The notes under the pieces were generated by a model, which had not been told where the DNA came from, made no database searches, and saw only the letters and a program-made list of their open reading frames with translations. From an uncultured Polaribacter sp. (GTDB lineage: Bacteria > Bacteroidota > Bacteroidia > Flavobacteriales > Flavobacteriaceae), in NCBI GenBank assembly GCA_943787375.1, contig CALSME010000005.1:272211-336210 (forward strand): a stretch of 64,000 bases of DNA, written 5' to 3'. Below, piece after piece: positions 18,226 to 26,123 of the stretch (its first letter is position 1; each line of letters opens with the position of its first letter). Made by a program: the position numbers and the translations under genes.

Positions 18226-18588
18226 ATGAAAAATTACACATTAGTTTTTGGAGCTTCTCTAAAAGAAGATCGATATTCCAATCGGGTTATAAAAAAGCTC
18301 CGAGAAAATAAACAAGAAGTTGTTGCTTTTGGTTTGCGAGAAGGGATTGTTTCTAATGTGAAAATTATTTCTGAACTACTAGATTATGAGTATATCGATA
18401 CCGTTACCTTGTATTTAGGACCCAAAAGACAAGAAGCATATTATCATTATATCATCAGTTTAAAACCAAGAAGAGTCATTTTTAATCCAGGAACAGAAAA
18501 TAGTGCTTTTGTAAAACTGCTTGAAGAAAATAGTATAGAAAGTGATGTTGCCTGTACTTTAGTTTTGTTGGCTACCAATCAATATTAA
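18226..18588 (+). CDS. CoA-binding domain protein (YccU type)
   Basis: 120 residues covering a single Rossmann-like CoA-binding domain: VFGASLKEDRYSNRVIKKL at the nucleotide site, then a second motif VTLYLGPKRQ and RRVIFNPGTEN. Members of this group act as small cytosolic proteins of unknown role and correspond to the CoA-binding domain of succinyl-CoA synthetase alone. The length is typical. The gene converges with rnz and the stop codons overlap by a few bases. Confidence 0.85.
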   Translation: MKNYTLVFGASLKEDRYSNRVIKKLRENKQEVVAFGLREGIVSNVKIISELLDYEYIDTVTLYLGPKRQEAYYHYIISLKPRRVIFNPGTENSAFVKLLEENSIESDVACTLVLLATNQY

Positions 18589-19502
18589 TTCACAGTAAAA
18601 ACTTTTCCTGCTTCTGCTACATCCGTGTTTTTAAAGACTTTTGTTGCCTCTGTTTTAAACGCTGATATCTCTTTGTAGCGGCCAGAATAATGCCCTAAAA
18701 CGAGTTGTTTTACATTCGCTTCCTTTGCTATTTGTGCTGCTTGCTTTGCTGTAGAATGCTTTGTTTTTATGGCCAAATCTTCTCTGTCCGAAAGAAAAGT
18801 TGCTTCATGATAAAGCAAATCTGCATTTTTTATTTGTGGAACAATATCTGGTTTGTAAGTAGTGTCACTACAAAAAGCATAACGAATTGGTTTTGTTGGA
18901 GGTAGTGTCAATTCTGAATTTAAAATGACTTCACCCGATGGTAAAAGGATGTCTTTTCCGGCCTTTATATTTAGGTAATCTGCACGATCAATTTCTTCAT
19001 AATTGGCAATGTTCTCCATATGTAATTTTAGAGAACTTTCTTTTTCAGTAAACAAGTACCCATTGGTGTAAACGCGATGCCTTAAGGGAATTGTACTTAC
19101 TGAGACCTTTTCGTCTTCAAAAATAACCTCACTCTCTTTGGAAACTAACTCATGAAAAACCATCTTATACTTTGCATGTGATTGTGATGTTTTTAAAGAA
19201 AGTAAAGTCACCTCTTTAATTCCTTTTGGTCCATAAATGTGCAATTCCTTTTCTCGACTTAAAATTCCAAAAGTAGAAAGGAGCCCTACCAAGCCATAAA
19301 AATGATCTCCATGTAAATGAGAAATAAAAATATGAGTAATTTTTGTAAAACCAATTTTATAATGTCGCATTTGTCGTTGCGTACCTTCGCCACAATCTAT
19401 CAAAAAATGGCGGTTGTTGATTTCTAAATATTGTGAAGTTGGATGTGCATTTGCGCGAGGAGTTGCCGAATGACAGCCCAAAATGGTTAATTTTAAGCTC
19501 AT
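18585..19502 (-). CDS. rnz: Ribonuclease Z (tRNA 3' endonuclease)
   Basis: Removes the 3' trailer from tRNA precursors. 305 residues of the metallo-beta-lactamase fold. Zinc ligands are visible in SHLHGDHFYGL (His62, His64, Asp66, His67), YHEATF and LGHYSGRY. The exosite segment and the lack of an N-terminal extension mark the short bacterial form. Its ATG overlaps the TGA of the T9SS-tail gene in an ATGA, so translation is probably coupled. It is the last gene of the pyrR operon. Confidence 0.95.
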   Translation of the reverse strand: MSLKLTILGCHSATPRANAHPTSQYLEINNRHFLIDCGEGTQRQMRHYKIGFTKITHIFISHLHGDHFYGLVGLLSTFGILSREKELHIYGPKGIKEVTLLSLKTSQSHAKYKMVFHELVSKESEVIFEDEKVSVSTIPLRHRVYTNGYLFTEKESSLKLHMENIANYEEIDRADYLNIKAGKDILLPSGEVILNSELTLPPTKPIRYAFCSDTTYKPDIVPQIKNADLLYHEATFLSDREDLAIKTKHSTAKQAAQIAKEANVKQLVLGHYSGRYKEISAFKTEATKVFKNTDVAEAGKVFTVN

Positions 19503-19819
19503 TGAATAACAAGACGTTTTGAAATGATGCTTTTTTTATTTTGAATAGAATAGATATAAATTCCAGGCAGCAACTGTTGTTTAAAGAAAGAGATTGTATT
19601 TTCTCCTTTTTGAACAATGAGCTGTTTTTTATGGACTGTTTTGCCTAAAATATTTTTAACATTAAAAATGACAATTCCAGCTTGGATTGCTTTAAAATGA
19701 ATTTTTGTGGATGTTGTAAATGGATTTGGAGCCGCAGATAGTTGTGTAATCGATTTTTCTTGCGAAAAACTAAAGGTGATATTGAATAAAAATAAAATAA
19801 AAAATAGTTTTTTTATCAT
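19499..19819 (-). CDS. Signal peptide plus T9SS type A sorting domain, no cargo domain
   Basis: 106 residues. A signal peptide (1-19, FSFSQ) is followed immediately by a type A C-terminal sorting domain: SAAPNPFTTSTKIHF, then FNVKNILGKTVHKKQL, then LLPGIYIYSIQNKK and the terminal basic strand SKRLVIQ. This domain normally sits at the end of large T9SS substrates and is removed by the sortase. Here nothing precedes it except the signal peptide. It overlaps rnz by 4 bp. It might be a remnant of a larger gene, a decoy/regulator of the T9SS, or a small exported protein. I cannot tell which. Confidence 0.75.
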   Translation of the reverse strand: MIKKLFFILFLFNITFSFSQEKSITQLSAAPNPFTTSTKIHFKAIQAGIVIFNVKNILGKTVHKKQLIVQKGENTISFFKQQLLPGIYIYSIQNKKSIISKRLVIQ

Positions 19820-19834
19820 TGTTTACTACTTGTT

Positions 19835-20167
19835 TTAAAACCCTAATGCTCTCTCAATATTTTCCATTTCAAGAATGTCTTCAGCTTCTTGAAGCGTTGG
19901 AACCACATTTATTTCTTCTGGCAATGCATCAATTTCTAAGGATCTAATGATTACTACAAACGAAGTCCCATTTTCTTTTTTTGCAGAAGCGATATTCAAA
20001 AATAACATAAATTCTTTAGGAGTTATGTTAAGATTGTCAGAAATATAAAAAAAAATGTTTTCGGTGCTGTGTTTTTCTATGCTCGATAAAAAGGTATCTA
20101 AAGCTTCCTGAAGGATATTTTCATCGGTACTAAAAAGCGTATATCCGTCTTTATTTTCAATCTTCAT
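19835..20167 (-). CDS. STAS-like small protein upstream of rnz
   Basis: 110 residues, acidic and soluble. The pattern is a strand (YTLFSTDE), a helix (LQEALDTFLSSIEKH), a strand (IFFYISDN), a helix (TPKEFMLFLNIASAKKE), a strand (SFVVIIRS), then a helix (LQEAEDILEMENIERALGF). It resembles a STAS/anti-sigma-antagonist fold. No conserved phosphorylatable Ser is evident. Small proteins here are sometimes labelled ribonuclease Z purely from context; it has no metal-binding motif. It sits between pyrB and the T9SS-tail gene. Function unknown. Confidence 0.6.
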   Translation of the reverse strand: MKIENKDGYTLFSTDENILQEALDTFLSSIEKHSTENIFFYISDNLNITPKEFMLFLNIASAKKENGTSFVVIIRSLEIDALPEEINVVPTLQEAEDILEMENIERALGF

Positions 20168-20202
20168 TTTAATTTTTTTACTATAAAATAGAATTAATAT
20201 GC

Positions 20203-21132
20203 CTATCTTTTAATTTGTTGTGCCAGTAAATAAATGATTGCCATTCTTACTGCAACTCCGTTTTCTACTTGATTTAAGATAATTGAATCGTTAGAATCTG
20301 CAACATCACTTGTAATTTCTACACCTCTATTAATGGGGCCAGGGTGCATAATCACAATTTTTTTGTCGAGACCTTCCAGAATTTCCTGATTGATGCCAAA
20401 AAGCTGAGTGTATTCTCTAGTAGAAGGAAAGTATTTAATGTCCATTCTTTCGTGTTGAACACGTAAAACATTGGCAACATCGCACCATTCTAAAGCTTTT
20501 TTAAGATTTGTTTCTACAGTGACTCCTAGACTTGTAATGTATTTAGGAATTAAGGTTGTTGGACCACATACTTTTACCTCTGCTCCTTGAAGTTGTAATG
20601 CGAAGATATTAGACAAAGCAACTCTAGAGTGAAGAATGTCTCCAACAATTAATATTTTCTTTCCTTTAACACTCCCTAGTTTTTCTCTAATCGAATAGGA
20701 GTCTAATAATGCTTGTGTAGGATGTTCATGGGTACCATCACCCGCATTTATAATTTTTGCATCTACATGTTTCGATAAGAAAACACCTGCACCAACACTT
20801 GCATGTCGCATGACAACAATGTCAACCTTCATGGCTAAAATATTATTAACAGTATCAATTAAAGTTTCTCCTTTCTTTACAGAGGATTGACTTGCTGAAA
20901 AATTGATAACATCAGCGGAAAGTCTTTTTTCTGCTAACTCGAAGCTTAATTTAGTTCTTGTACTATTTTCAAAAAATAAATTAGCGATGGTTATATCTCT
21001 AAGAGAAGGAACCTTCTTAATGGGTCTATTAATGACTTCTTTAAATTGATCTGCAGTTTCAAAAATAAGATCGATATCTGTATTTTTTAGATATTTTATG
21101 CCCAATAAATGTTCTACACTTAGCTGTTTCAT
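20203..21132 (-). CDS. pyrB: Aspartate carbamoyltransferase catalytic chain
   Basis: Condenses carbamoyl phosphate and aspartate to carbamoyl aspartate, the first committed step of pyrimidine synthesis. 309 residues, standard length. Carbamoyl-phosphate site FFENSTRTKLSFE (STRT at 57-60), the 80s loop SQSSVKKGET, and HPTQALLD (137-144); C-terminal HPGPINRGVEI for the aspartate site. No regulatory chain pyrI is adjacent, so it is probably the unregulated trimer. It follows pyrR with 1 bp between the genes. Confidence 0.97.
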   Translation of the reverse strand: MKQLSVEHLLGIKYLKNTDIDLIFETADQFKEVINRPIKKVPSLRDITIANLFFENSTRTKLSFELAEKRLSADVINFSASQSSVKKGETLIDTVNNILAMKVDIVVMRHASVGAGVFLSKHVDAKIINAGDGTHEHPTQALLDSYSIREKLGSVKGKKILIVGDILHSRVALSNIFALQLQGAEVKVCGPTTLIPKYITSLGVTVETNLKKALEWCDVANVLRVQHERMDIKYFPSTREYTQLFGINQEILEGLDKKIVIMHPGPINRGVEITSDVADSNDSIILNQVENGVAVRMAIIYLLAQQIKR

Positions 21133-21133
21133 A

Positions 21134-21673
21134 TTAGGTGAGTTCTATATAGACTGCGTCTTTTTTATGTGTTTCTTTCCAAGTAACCAATACTTTTTCT
21201 TCATTAATAGCATCTACTTGTCGTCCTCGGTAATTGGGTTGAATTGGTAAGTCTCTGCTAAACCTTCTGTCTATTAAAACCAGTAATTCTAAGCTTTTAG
21301 GTCTTCCATATGATTGAATTGCAGTTAACGCAGCACGAACACTTCGCCCCGAAAACAAAACATCATCAATGAAAACGACTTTCTTATCTTCCACTAAAAA
21401 GTCGATTTCTGTTGTATTTGCTTCTAATGGAATTTCTCTTCTCCTAAAATCATCTCTGTAAAAGGTAATGTCTAAAGAGCCTAATTGTATCTCATTTATT
21501 TGGTATTCATTTTTAAGCAAACTTAAAAGTCTCTTTGCTAAAAAGGAACCCCTTGGTTGTAGTCCAATTAAAACAGTATTAGAAAAATCATTATGATTTT
21601 CGATTAACTGGCACGCCAATCGATGTAAGATAATCTCAATATCCTTAGCGTTAAGTAAGGTTTTTTTGCTCAT
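21134..21673 (-). CDS. pyrR: PyrR: pyrimidine operon regulator / uracil phosphoribosyltransferase
   Basis: 179 residues, the usual PyrR size. The PRPP-binding motif VVFIDDVLFSGRS is at 99-111, and GLQPRGSFLAKRL and IDRRFSRDLPI are typical. In Firmicutes PyrR attenuates transcription in the leader. Here the promoter leaves only about 34 nt of leader, too short for an attenuator, so this copy probably acts mainly as a salvage enzyme or at another site. First gene of pyrR-pyrB-STAS-T9SS tail-rnz. Confidence 0.95.
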   Translation of the reverse strand: MSKKTLLNAKDIEIILHRLACQLIENHNDFSNTVLIGLQPRGSFLAKRLLSLLKNEYQINEIQLGSLDITFYRDDFRRREIPLEANTTEIDFLVEDKKVVFIDDVLFSGRSVRAALTAIQSYGRPKSLELLVLIDRRFSRDLPIQPNYRGRQVDAINEEKVLVTWKETHKKDAVYIELT

Positions 21674-21711
21674 AAGAAGCCTGATTCATTAGCGAAACAG
21701 TTATTGAAAAA

Positions 21712-21742
21712 CAAAATTAATGTAAAAATATGTACAAGCAAA
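21712..21742 (-). promoter_or_regulatory. pyrR operon promoter
   Basis: On the minus strand TTTG (21742-21739), exactly 19 nt, then TAATTTTG (21719-21712). This is a full match to the Bacteroidota consensus TTTG-N19-TAnnTTTG. Predicted start near 21707, 34 nt before the pyrR ATG. Confidence 0.8.
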
Positions 21743-21862
21743 ATATATCTAAGAGAAAACGCTCCTCTTTTTGTTAATTAAATTGTTGAAAACAAAACAA
21801 CAGATTCTGAATGAGCTAAAAGACTTGTAGTACATTTAAAGTAACAAACAACCACATCGCCT

Positions 21863-23233
21863 ATGTCTTTCGTGAAATTTGAATCGATGTTAAAAACAAA
21901 TAATGTTTATTTCTTTGATTTAACTGAATTTGAGGAAATTATAATCCATTATATAGATATTGGAAAACATTCTTTAGCGAAAAAAGCCGTAAAACTAGGG
22001 TTAGAACAGCATCCAGATTCCATAGATTTAAAGTTATTGGAAATAGAACTATGTGTTTTTGAAGACAAACTAGAGCTCGCAAAAAAATTATTACGTCGAG
22101 TAGAAATTTTAGAACCCAATAATGATGAAGTGTTTATTCAGAAAGCAACCATTATCTCTAAAGAAGGCAAACACAAAGAGGCCATTGAAAACCTAATTAA
22201 AGCATTAACACTTACTGACGATAAAGAAGATATTTGGTCTTTATTAGGGATGGAGTATTTGTATCTAGATGATTTCGAAAATGCACGCTTAAATTTCATC
22301 AATTGTGTAAAGACAGACCTTGAAGACTATTCTTCACTTTACAATGTTGTGTATTGCTTTGATATGGAAGGAAAGCACCAAGAAGCTATAGATTTCTTAA
22401 ATAAATACATCGATAAAAATCCTTATTGCGAAGTTGCTTGGCATCAAATAGGGAGACAATATTCGGTACTCAAAAGACACGAAGAAGCTTTAATTGCTTA
22501 TGATTTTGCTGTTCTCATTGATGAACTCTTTGTAGGAGGTTATTTAGAAAAAGCAAAAACGTTAGAAGCATTAGGAGCGAATCAAGAAGCGATTGACAAC
22601 TATTTAATTACACTAGAGTTAGATGATGCAACTGCATTTGCTTTTGTAAGAATAGGAGCGTGCTACCAACGATTAGGAAATACTGCTGCTGCAATTTTAT
22701 ATTATAAAAAGGCTGTGCATGAAGACCCCTTATTAGCCAAAGGATGGTTCTATTTGACAAATATTTATTTTGATCAAAAAAACTATGAAAAAGCTACTTA
22801 CTACATCTCCAAAGCCTTAAGTATTGATGAGTCAGATGCACTTTATTGGAGACGCTATTCTGAAATTAAATTGAAACTAAATTTCTTTGAAGAAGCAATA
22901 AAAGGCTTTGAAATGTGCTTGACATTAGGAGATGAAGATATAAACGTCTTCATTGCCTTAGTAGATGTTTTAACGTTTGTTGGTAAATTTAATACTGCTT
23001 TAAACACCTTAATTAAAGCACAAAAAGTACACAAAAATTTTGCTGAAATTGAGTATCGATTTGCAGGATTATTTTGGGTTCTTAACAAACAAAAATTTGG
23101 AATAGCACATCTTATTAAAGCGATGAATATTGATTATGATTACCACATCATTTTAAAAGAATTGTTTTCATCCGTATATTTTAATGAGGGAATTCAAAAA
23201 ATAATAAGCAACTTTAAGAAAGCAACCGAATAA
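21863..23233 (+). CDS. Tetratricopeptide repeat protein
   Basis: 456 residues, no signal peptide or membrane segment, so cytosolic. About ten TPR units run from residue 30 to 430. Examples are KEAIENLIKALTLTDD, QEAIDFLNKYIDKNPYCEVA, EEALIAYDFAVLIDELFVG, AAAILYYKKAVHEDPLLAKG and EKATYYISKALSIDESDALY, with the usual 34-residue spacing and Gly/Ala/Pro positions. It would serve as a protein-interaction scaffold. It stands alone between the pyrR promoter and the DUF368 genes. Confidence 0.88.
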   Translation: MSFVKFESMLKTNNVYFFDLTEFEEIIIHYIDIGKHSLAKKAVKLGLEQHPDSIDLKLLEIELCVFEDKLELAKKLLRRVEILEPNNDEVFIQKATIISKEGKHKEAIENLIKALTLTDDKEDIWSLLGMEYLYLDDFENARLNFINCVKTDLEDYSSLYNVVYCFDMEGKHQEAIDFLNKYIDKNPYCEVAWHQIGRQYSVLKRHEEALIAYDFAVLIDELFVGGYLEKAKTLEALGANQEAIDNYLITLELDDATAFAFVRIGACYQRLGNTAAAILYYKKAVHEDPLLAKGWFYLTNIYFDQKNYEKATYYISKALSIDESDALYWRRYSEIKLKLNFFEEAIKGFEMCLTLGDEDINVFIALVDVLTFVGKFNTALNTLIKAQKVHKNFAEIEYRFAGLFWVLNKQKFGIAHLIKAMNIDYDYHIILKELFSSVYFNEGIQKIISNFKKATE

Positions 23234-23327
23234 TAAAGAATTTTTTTAAGTTGAAAACAGCAACAGCAAAAACCATTTTTCTTTAAATTTATTTTACCTT
23301 CGTCTACACAAAATAAATAGATTAAAA

Positions 23328-24251
23328 ATGGTTAGAAAACTCCGCGATTATTTCGTGATCGGATTTAAAGGAATGGCTATGGGTGCAGCAGATGTTGTGC
23401 CAGGAGTTTCTGGCGGTACCATTGCATTTATTTCTGGTATTTATGAAGAACTGTTAAGCACATTCAGCAATGTAAACTTAAGTTTGTTAAAAACCCTAAA
23501 GGCCTCTGGTATTAAAGCCGCATGGAAACAACTGAATGGTTCCTTTTTAACAGCCTTGTTCCTTGGTGTTTTTGTAAGTATTGTGTCTTTAGCAAAAGTC
23601 ATCAAGCACCTTTTAGAAAGTCAACCTATTCTACTATGGTCTTTCTTTTTTGGTTTAGTGCTTGCAAGTATTATATACATTGCAAAACAAATTACCGATT
23701 GGAACTTTGAAGCCTTATTAATACTGATTATAGGTGCTATGATAGCCTATTTTATCACTACTTTAAATCCATTAGTCTCAGGAAATTCTTCAAGTTTATT
23801 TGTCTTTTTAGCAGGAGCTATTGCAATTTGTGCTATGATTTTACCAGGGATTTCAGGTTCTTTTATCTTAGTTTTACTGGGTGCTTATAAACCTGTATTA
23901 GAGGCGGTTAATAATCGAGATTTTAAAACGATTTTAGTTTTTATGGCCGGAGCTGTCGTTGGTTTACTAACATTTTCGAGGCTACTTAAATGGTTGTTTA
24001 AAAATCATAAAAACTTAACGCTAGCTGTTTTAACAGGTTTTATTATTGGCTCTTTAAATAAAATTTGGCCTTGGAAGGAAACCCTCACTTGGCGTATTAA
24101 TTCTCGCGGAGTAGAAGTGCCCTTTAATCAACAAAGTATATCTCCTTTTTCATTTGATCAAGACCCTCAATTGATCCTAGCGATTGCTTTTGCTGTTTTA
24201 GGCTTTGTACTTATTTTAGGGATGGAAAAATTGGCGATTAAAAAACAATAA
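23328..24251 (+). CDS. DUF368 polyprenyl-phosphate translocase family protein, copy 1
   Basis: A 307-residue polytopic inner-membrane protein of the DUF368 (PopT) family, members of which recycle undecaprenyl phosphate across the membrane. The two signature repeats are present: GAADVVPGVSGGT (19-31) and a second half-site MILPGISGSF. About nine membrane segments. Its stop abuts the ATG of the second copy directly (TAAATG), so the pair is cotranscribed. Translocase activity is a family inference. Confidence 0.88.
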   Translation: MVRKLRDYFVIGFKGMAMGAADVVPGVSGGTIAFISGIYEELLSTFSNVNLSLLKTLKASGIKAAWKQLNGSFLTALFLGVFVSIVSLAKVIKHLLESQPILLWSFFFGLVLASIIYIAKQITDWNFEALLILIIGAMIAYFITTLNPLVSGNSSSLFVFLAGAIAICAMILPGISGSFILVLLGAYKPVLEAVNNRDFKTILVFMAGAVVGLLTFSRLLKWLFKNHKNLTLAVLTGFIIGSLNKIWPWKETLTWRINSRGVEVPFNQQSISPFSFDQDPQLILAIAFAVLGFVLILGMEKLAIKKQ

Positions 24252-25262
24252 ATGCAACAAAACAGGACGCTGCTTCAAAAAGGAACCCTTTTTTTAAAAG
24301 GGATCGCAATGGGTGCTGCAAATAAAGTGCCTGGTGTTTCGGGAGGTACTGTTTCTTTTGTTCTCGGTTTTTATGAAGAACTCATTGCGTCTTTTCAAAA
24401 AATTAATTCCAAGGCTTTAAAACTCCTTTTAAAAGGGGATTTCAAGCAGTTTTATAGACAGGTCAACGGAGCCTTTTTACTCCTTGTCATGGGAGGGAGT
24501 GTTTTTAGTTACTTTAGTATTTCTTTGGTGCTAGATTACTTTTTGGTATATTATGAACTGTATGTTTGGAGTTGGTTTTTTGGTATGATCCTCGGTTCTA
24601 TATTTTATATTGGAAGCGAATTTGGCGATTGGAATGTAAAGAATATAATTTCTTTAATTCTTGGAGCAGCTGTAGGAATTGGGATCAGTTTTTTAACACC
24701 AGCAAAAGAAAATGATAATTTATGGTTTGTCTTTTTATGCGGAATTATTGGTGTTTCTGGAATGACATTGCCAGGGCTCTCAGGGTCCTTTATTTTAATT
24801 TTATTAGGAAACTATGTCCTCCTTTTGGTAGATTCTGTGAATGTCTTTTTAAGTGTGCTAACAGATGTGTTTTTGGGTAATTTTGCTGCTTTTAAAGATG
24901 CTGTAAAAGTGAAGTATTTAAAAATAATGATCGTTTTTACAGGAGGTTCGCTATTTGGACTTGTGTCAATATCACATGTTCTAGGGTATGTATTAAAACG
25001 CTGGAATCAAATTGTGATTTCGGTTATTATTGGTTTTATTTCGGGATCCTTGGGCATTGTTTGGCCTTGGAAAAAAACAATTTTTTTAAAAGAAAAAGGC
25101 ACTTTTGTTTTAGATATTAAGCAACATAAAATTATAGAAAATTATGAGCGTTATATTCCAGATTTCTCGATTACAGAAACTTGGTTTGCAATTTTTTATG
25201 TTATGCTAGGACTTGCGTTGATATTAATATTAGATTTTTATGGAAGAAAAAAAGAAACATAG
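24252..25262 (+). CDS. DUF368 polyprenyl-phosphate translocase family protein, copy 2
   Basis: 336 residues, a divergent tandem paralog of the preceding gene. The first signature reads GAANKVPGVSGGT (21-33), so the acidic residue of copy 1 (Asp22) is replaced by Asn and the next residue by Lys; the second is MTLPGLSGSF. The extra length lies mainly in a loop around 190-215 (VFLSVLTDVFLGNFAAFKDA). It overlaps aroE by 23 bp. The charge change suggests a different substrate, or an obligate partner of copy 1. Confidence 0.85.
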   Translation: MQQNRTLLQKGTLFLKGIAMGAANKVPGVSGGTVSFVLGFYEELIASFQKINSKALKLLLKGDFKQFYRQVNGAFLLLVMGGSVFSYFSISLVLDYFLVYYELYVWSWFFGMILGSIFYIGSEFGDWNVKNIISLILGAAVGIGISFLTPAKENDNLWFVFLCGIIGVSGMTLPGLSGSFILILLGNYVLLLVDSVNVFLSVLTDVFLGNFAAFKDAVKVKYLKIMIVFTGGSLFGLVSISHVLGYVLKRWNQIVISVIIGFISGSLGIVWPWKKTIFLKEKGTFVLDIKQHKIIENYERYIPDFSITETWFAIFYVMLGLALILILDFYGRKKET

Positions 25263-25998
25263 ACGATACGGTCTTTTAGGAAAAGACATTGGGTATTCTT
25301 TTTCGAGAGGATATTTTAAAGAGAAGTTTGAGAAATTAAAAATTAAAAATTCAGAATATGTGAATTTTGACATTCCTACGATTGAAGACTTTGATGCATT
25401 AGTAGAAAATAACAAATTGGAATTACATGGAATGAATGTGACAATCCCATACAAAGAAGCTGTTATTCCATATTTAGATAAAATAGACAAAACAGCACGA
25501 AAAATAGGTGCCGTAAATACGATTAAGTTTACAAAAAGAGGATTGTTAAAAGGCTATAATACAGATGTTTTTGGCTTTGAAAATTCATTAAAACCATTGC
25601 TAGAAGCACAACATACTCATGCACTGATATTGGGAACAGGAGGGGCTTCAAAAGCAATATCGTTTTCCTTAAAACGAATGGGAATTAAATATAAGTTTGT
25701 ATCCCGTACTCCCTTAAAAAAGAAGGAAATTGCATACAGTGATCTCACAGAACGCGTTTTAAAAAAATATACTGTAATTATAAATTCCTCCCCAGTGGGC
25801 ACCTTTCCAGCAGTGCATTTAAAACCACAAATTCCCTATCTACACATTACAAATAAACACCTTTTATTTGATTTGATTTACAACCCTGCATTGACTAGTT
25901 TCTTGAAAGAAGGTGAAGTGAAAGGAGCCCAAATTAAAAATGGATTACAAATGCTAGAATTGCAAGCTGAAGAGTCTTGGCGGATTTGGAATCACTAA
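25240..25998 (+). CDS. aroE: Shikimate dehydrogenase
   Basis: Reduces 3-dehydroshikimate to shikimate with NADPH. 252 residues, slightly short. Shikimate site GLLGKDIGYSFSRGYF near the N-terminus, catalytic Lys71 in NVTIPYKEAV, Asp108 in GYNTDVFGF, and the NADP-binding GTGGASKAIS (131-140). The start overlaps the DUF368 gene by 23 bp; the ATG at 25240 is the only one that gives the complete N-terminus. Confidence 0.95.
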   Translation: MEEKKKHRRYGLLGKDIGYSFSRGYFKEKFEKLKIKNSEYVNFDIPTIEDFDALVENNKLELHGMNVTIPYKEAVIPYLDKIDKTARKIGAVNTIKFTKRGLLKGYNTDVFGFENSLKPLLEAQHTHALILGTGGASKAISFSLKRMGIKYKFVSRTPLKKKEIAYSDLTERVLKKYTVIINSSPVGTFPAVHLKPQIPYLHITNKHLLFDLIYNPALTSFLKEGEVKGAQIKNGLQMLELQAEESWRIWNH

Positions 25999-26057
25999 AA
26001 ATCTGTAAAACAATATTGGAATAAAAACAACTATTATTGTTAATAATTAAAAATTAC

Positions 26058-26089
26058 TTTGAAAATAGTGTAAGATGTAACTATCTTTA
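26058..26089 (+). promoter_or_regulatory. Promoter of the DUF349 gene
   Basis: TTTG (26058-26061), 20 nt, then TATCTTTA (26082-26089), which matches the -7 box at 7 of 8 positions. Predicted start near 26095, about 29 nt before the ATG. Confidence 0.5.
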
Positions 26090-26123
26090 TAAACTGTAAT
26101 TTAGAACCTTAAACATTGTACAT

